Shown: positions 62,872 to 64,000 of the stretch, piece after piece
How the letters are laid out: each line of letters opens with the position of its first letter
Position numbering within the stretch: position 1 is the stretch's first letter
Assembly (NCBI GenBank): GCA_012033255.1
Contig: JAAUSF010000002.1
Coordinates: forward strand, 1 to 64,000
Direction: 5' to 3'
Source of the DNA: Cyanobacteria bacterium RU_5_0
GTDB lineage: Bacteria; Cyanobacteriota; Cyanobacteriia; Elainellales; Elainellaceae
DNA: 64,000 nt
The notes under the pieces: model-generated
Seen by the model: the letters and a program-made list of their open reading frames with translations, nothing else
Databases searched by the model: none
What the model was told of the DNA's origin: nothing
Program-made: the position numbers and the translations under genes

Positions 62872-64000
62872 TTACTCATCCACCTGGCTGGCGCGGCGAA
62901 GCTTCAAAACATCACTCATCTTGCGAATTTGGGTGAACGTCCGCTCTAGCTGATCATGATCGCGAATATCAATGCCCAAATTAATTACAGCCGTCTGCCC
63001 TGGGAAAGTTTTAACCTGGGCACTACGAACATTGATGTTATGGTCGCTGAGGCGTGACAGAATATCTTTCAGGACACCTACCCGATCGATCACTTCAATC
63101 TGCATCTGCACAGGGTAGGTCTGAGGACGATTACTGTTTACATCAGAAGCATTCCAACTTAAAGGAATGAGCCGATCGCCTGGTACATTCTCCGTATTCT
63201 GGCAACCTTGCCGGTGAATCGAGATCCCTCGACTGCCCATTGTCACAACGCCAATGATTGGCTCTCCGGGAACTGGATTACAGCATCCTGCCAAGTTATG
63301 CAGCAATCCTTCCACACCGATAATCGGTGAACCTTTCGCTCGATTGGGAACAGGAGCAGGTGCGACGGAAGAGGAGGGAAGCAGAACTATTTCAGAATCA
63401 TTCTGAGGAACCGTCGCGATCGGTTGTTTCCCTTTAATTGCTTCTCGTAGACGATTGATCACCAAATTGAGCGTGACTTCTCCATAGCCCAACGCAGACA
63501 GCAAATCTTCAGCAGATTGATAGTTACATCGCTCTGCGACAAGCTGCATCGGTTCTGATTTAAGCAATGCTTCAAAGCCGCTCTTCCCTAACTCCTTCTC
63601 CAGCATTTCGCGACCTCGGAGGACATTTTCGTCACGGTGCGATCGCTTATACCATTGACGAATTCGATTGCGGGCACTGGGCGTAACAGTAAAATTCAGC
63701 CAATCTAGACTAGGGTGAGCATTTTTAGTAGTAATAATTTCAACAATGTCACCATTCTTCAAAGAGGTATCTAGTGTCACCATCCGTTCATTGACCTTTG
63801 CTCCTGCACAGTGATTACCGACTTCCGTATGAATCCGGTATGCAAAATCTACAGGAGTTGCCCCTTGTGCCAGCGCGATCACATCCCCGTCTGGTGTGAA
63901 GACATAGACATCATCAGCAAACAGATTGTCTTTAACGTTTTCTAAAAATTCTTGAGCATCTTTGAGATCGCTCTGCCACTCTAGCAACTGACGCAACCAG
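62872..64000 (-). CDS. RelA/SpoT (p)ppGpp synthetase/hydrolase, C-terminal part
   Basis: The 3' end of a bifunctional Rel gene; the 5' part with HD and synthetase domains lies beyond base 64000. The ATG at 63996 is internal (in MRQLLEWQSDLKDAQEF), not a start. The TGS domain has DVYVFTPDGDVIALAQGATP, the helical domain NRIRQWYKRSHRDEN, the zinc-finger-like domain HNLAGCCNPVPGEPI and HRQGCQN, and the ACT domain the last 75 residues (VEVIDRVGVLKDILSRLSDH). The ribosome-contacting regulatory part is therefore complete. It ends 21 bases from the HpsJ-like gene, tail to tail. Confidence 0.95.
   Translation of the reverse strand, partial: WLRQLLEWQSDLKDAQEFLENVKDNLFADDVYVFTPDGDVIALAQGATPVDFAYRIHTEVGNHCAGAKVNERMVTLDTSLKNGDIVEIITTKNAHPSLDWLNFTVTPSARNRIRQWYKRSHRDENVLRGREMLEKELGKSGFEALLKSEPMQLVAERCNYQSAEDLLSALGYGEVTLNLVINRLREAIKGKQPIATVPQNDSEIVLLPSSSVAPAPVPNRAKGSPIIGVEGLLHNLAGCCNPVPGEPIIGVVTMGSRGISIHRQGCQNTENVPGDRLIPLSWNASDVNSNRPQTYPVQMQIEVIDRVGVLKDILSRLSDHNINVRSAQVKTFPGQTAVINLGIDIRDHDQLERTFTQIRKMSDVLKLRRASQVDE

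Noticed and set aside
63994..63996. ATG as the start of relA/spoT
   Set aside because: The conserved protein begins far upstream. This Met is within the segment before the TGS domain, and the gene continues past the window edge.

Overview
The window comes from a cyanobacterium, most likely a filamentous, Leptolyngbya-like one. HIP1 palindromes (GCGATCGC and its core CGATCG) occur throughout. It carries a CO2-uptake NDH-1 module (ndhF, ndhD, chpX/chpY type), an HpsJ-like protein of the hormogonium-polysaccharide type, NB-ARC/WD40 proteins, a caspase-fold protein, a guanidine hydrolase operon and many period-7 short tandem repeats. The genus assignment is inference.

Layout. 1-4159: a cut-off hypothetical gene and an NB-ARC protein with 14 WD40 repeats. 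4440-10731: a complete guanidine-nitrogen operon. It starts with a perfect NtcA box, then a guanidine-I (ykkC) riboswitch whose 3' part overlaps an intrinsic terminator. The genes are a Ni-type guanidine hydrolase, HypA- and HypB-type nickel chaperones and a three-part ABC transporter, followed by the 3' half of a tenA-like gene. 10724-16000 (minus strand): two small exported proteins, tRNA-Val(GAC) and a second NB-ARC/14xWD40 protein. 16375-22392: two RTX calcium-binding proteins and a caspase-fold protein whose catalytic His and Cys are replaced by Tyr and Asn. 22744-26563: ribosomal protein L32, a sulfite-oxidase-fold protein, a GT28 glycosyltransferase and a family 1 glycosidase.

26590-37671 (minus strand) is a nine-gene exopolysaccharide operon with five glycosyltransferases, a Wzx-type flippase, a polytopic membrane protein, an FAD enzyme and an HD-like protein. 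38443-40457: murE and a glutaredoxin-like protein. 40757-46247 (minus strand): ndhF, ndhD, a predicted exported OB-fold protein and a CO2 hydration protein, with a LysR-type dyad upstream. 46613-50709: two related MFS transporters, one frameshifted, either side of a JmjC-like cupin gene. 50995-58050: a DUF502 protein, a DUF924 fragment, an exported protein, an ABC-2 permease and a histidine kinase/GGDEF-EAL pair with an upstream coiled-coil membrane protein. 58539-64000: a fatty-acid-hydroxylase-family protein, an undecaprenyl-phosphate sugar transferase, a GHL10-type exported hydrolase, an HpsJ-like protein and the 3' part of relA/spoT.

Most striking: (1) nitrogen control and guanidine sensing stacked at one promoter; (2) heptamer repeats in four of the five junctions of that operon, and similar low-complexity DNA inside reading frames elsewhere; (3) a family of small TATAGC-ended palindromic elements and a second inverted repeat pair with copy-specific internal expansions; (4) several decayed genes (tenA, one MFS gene, DUF924). 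I saw no CRISPR array, rRNA or autonomous insertion sequence.
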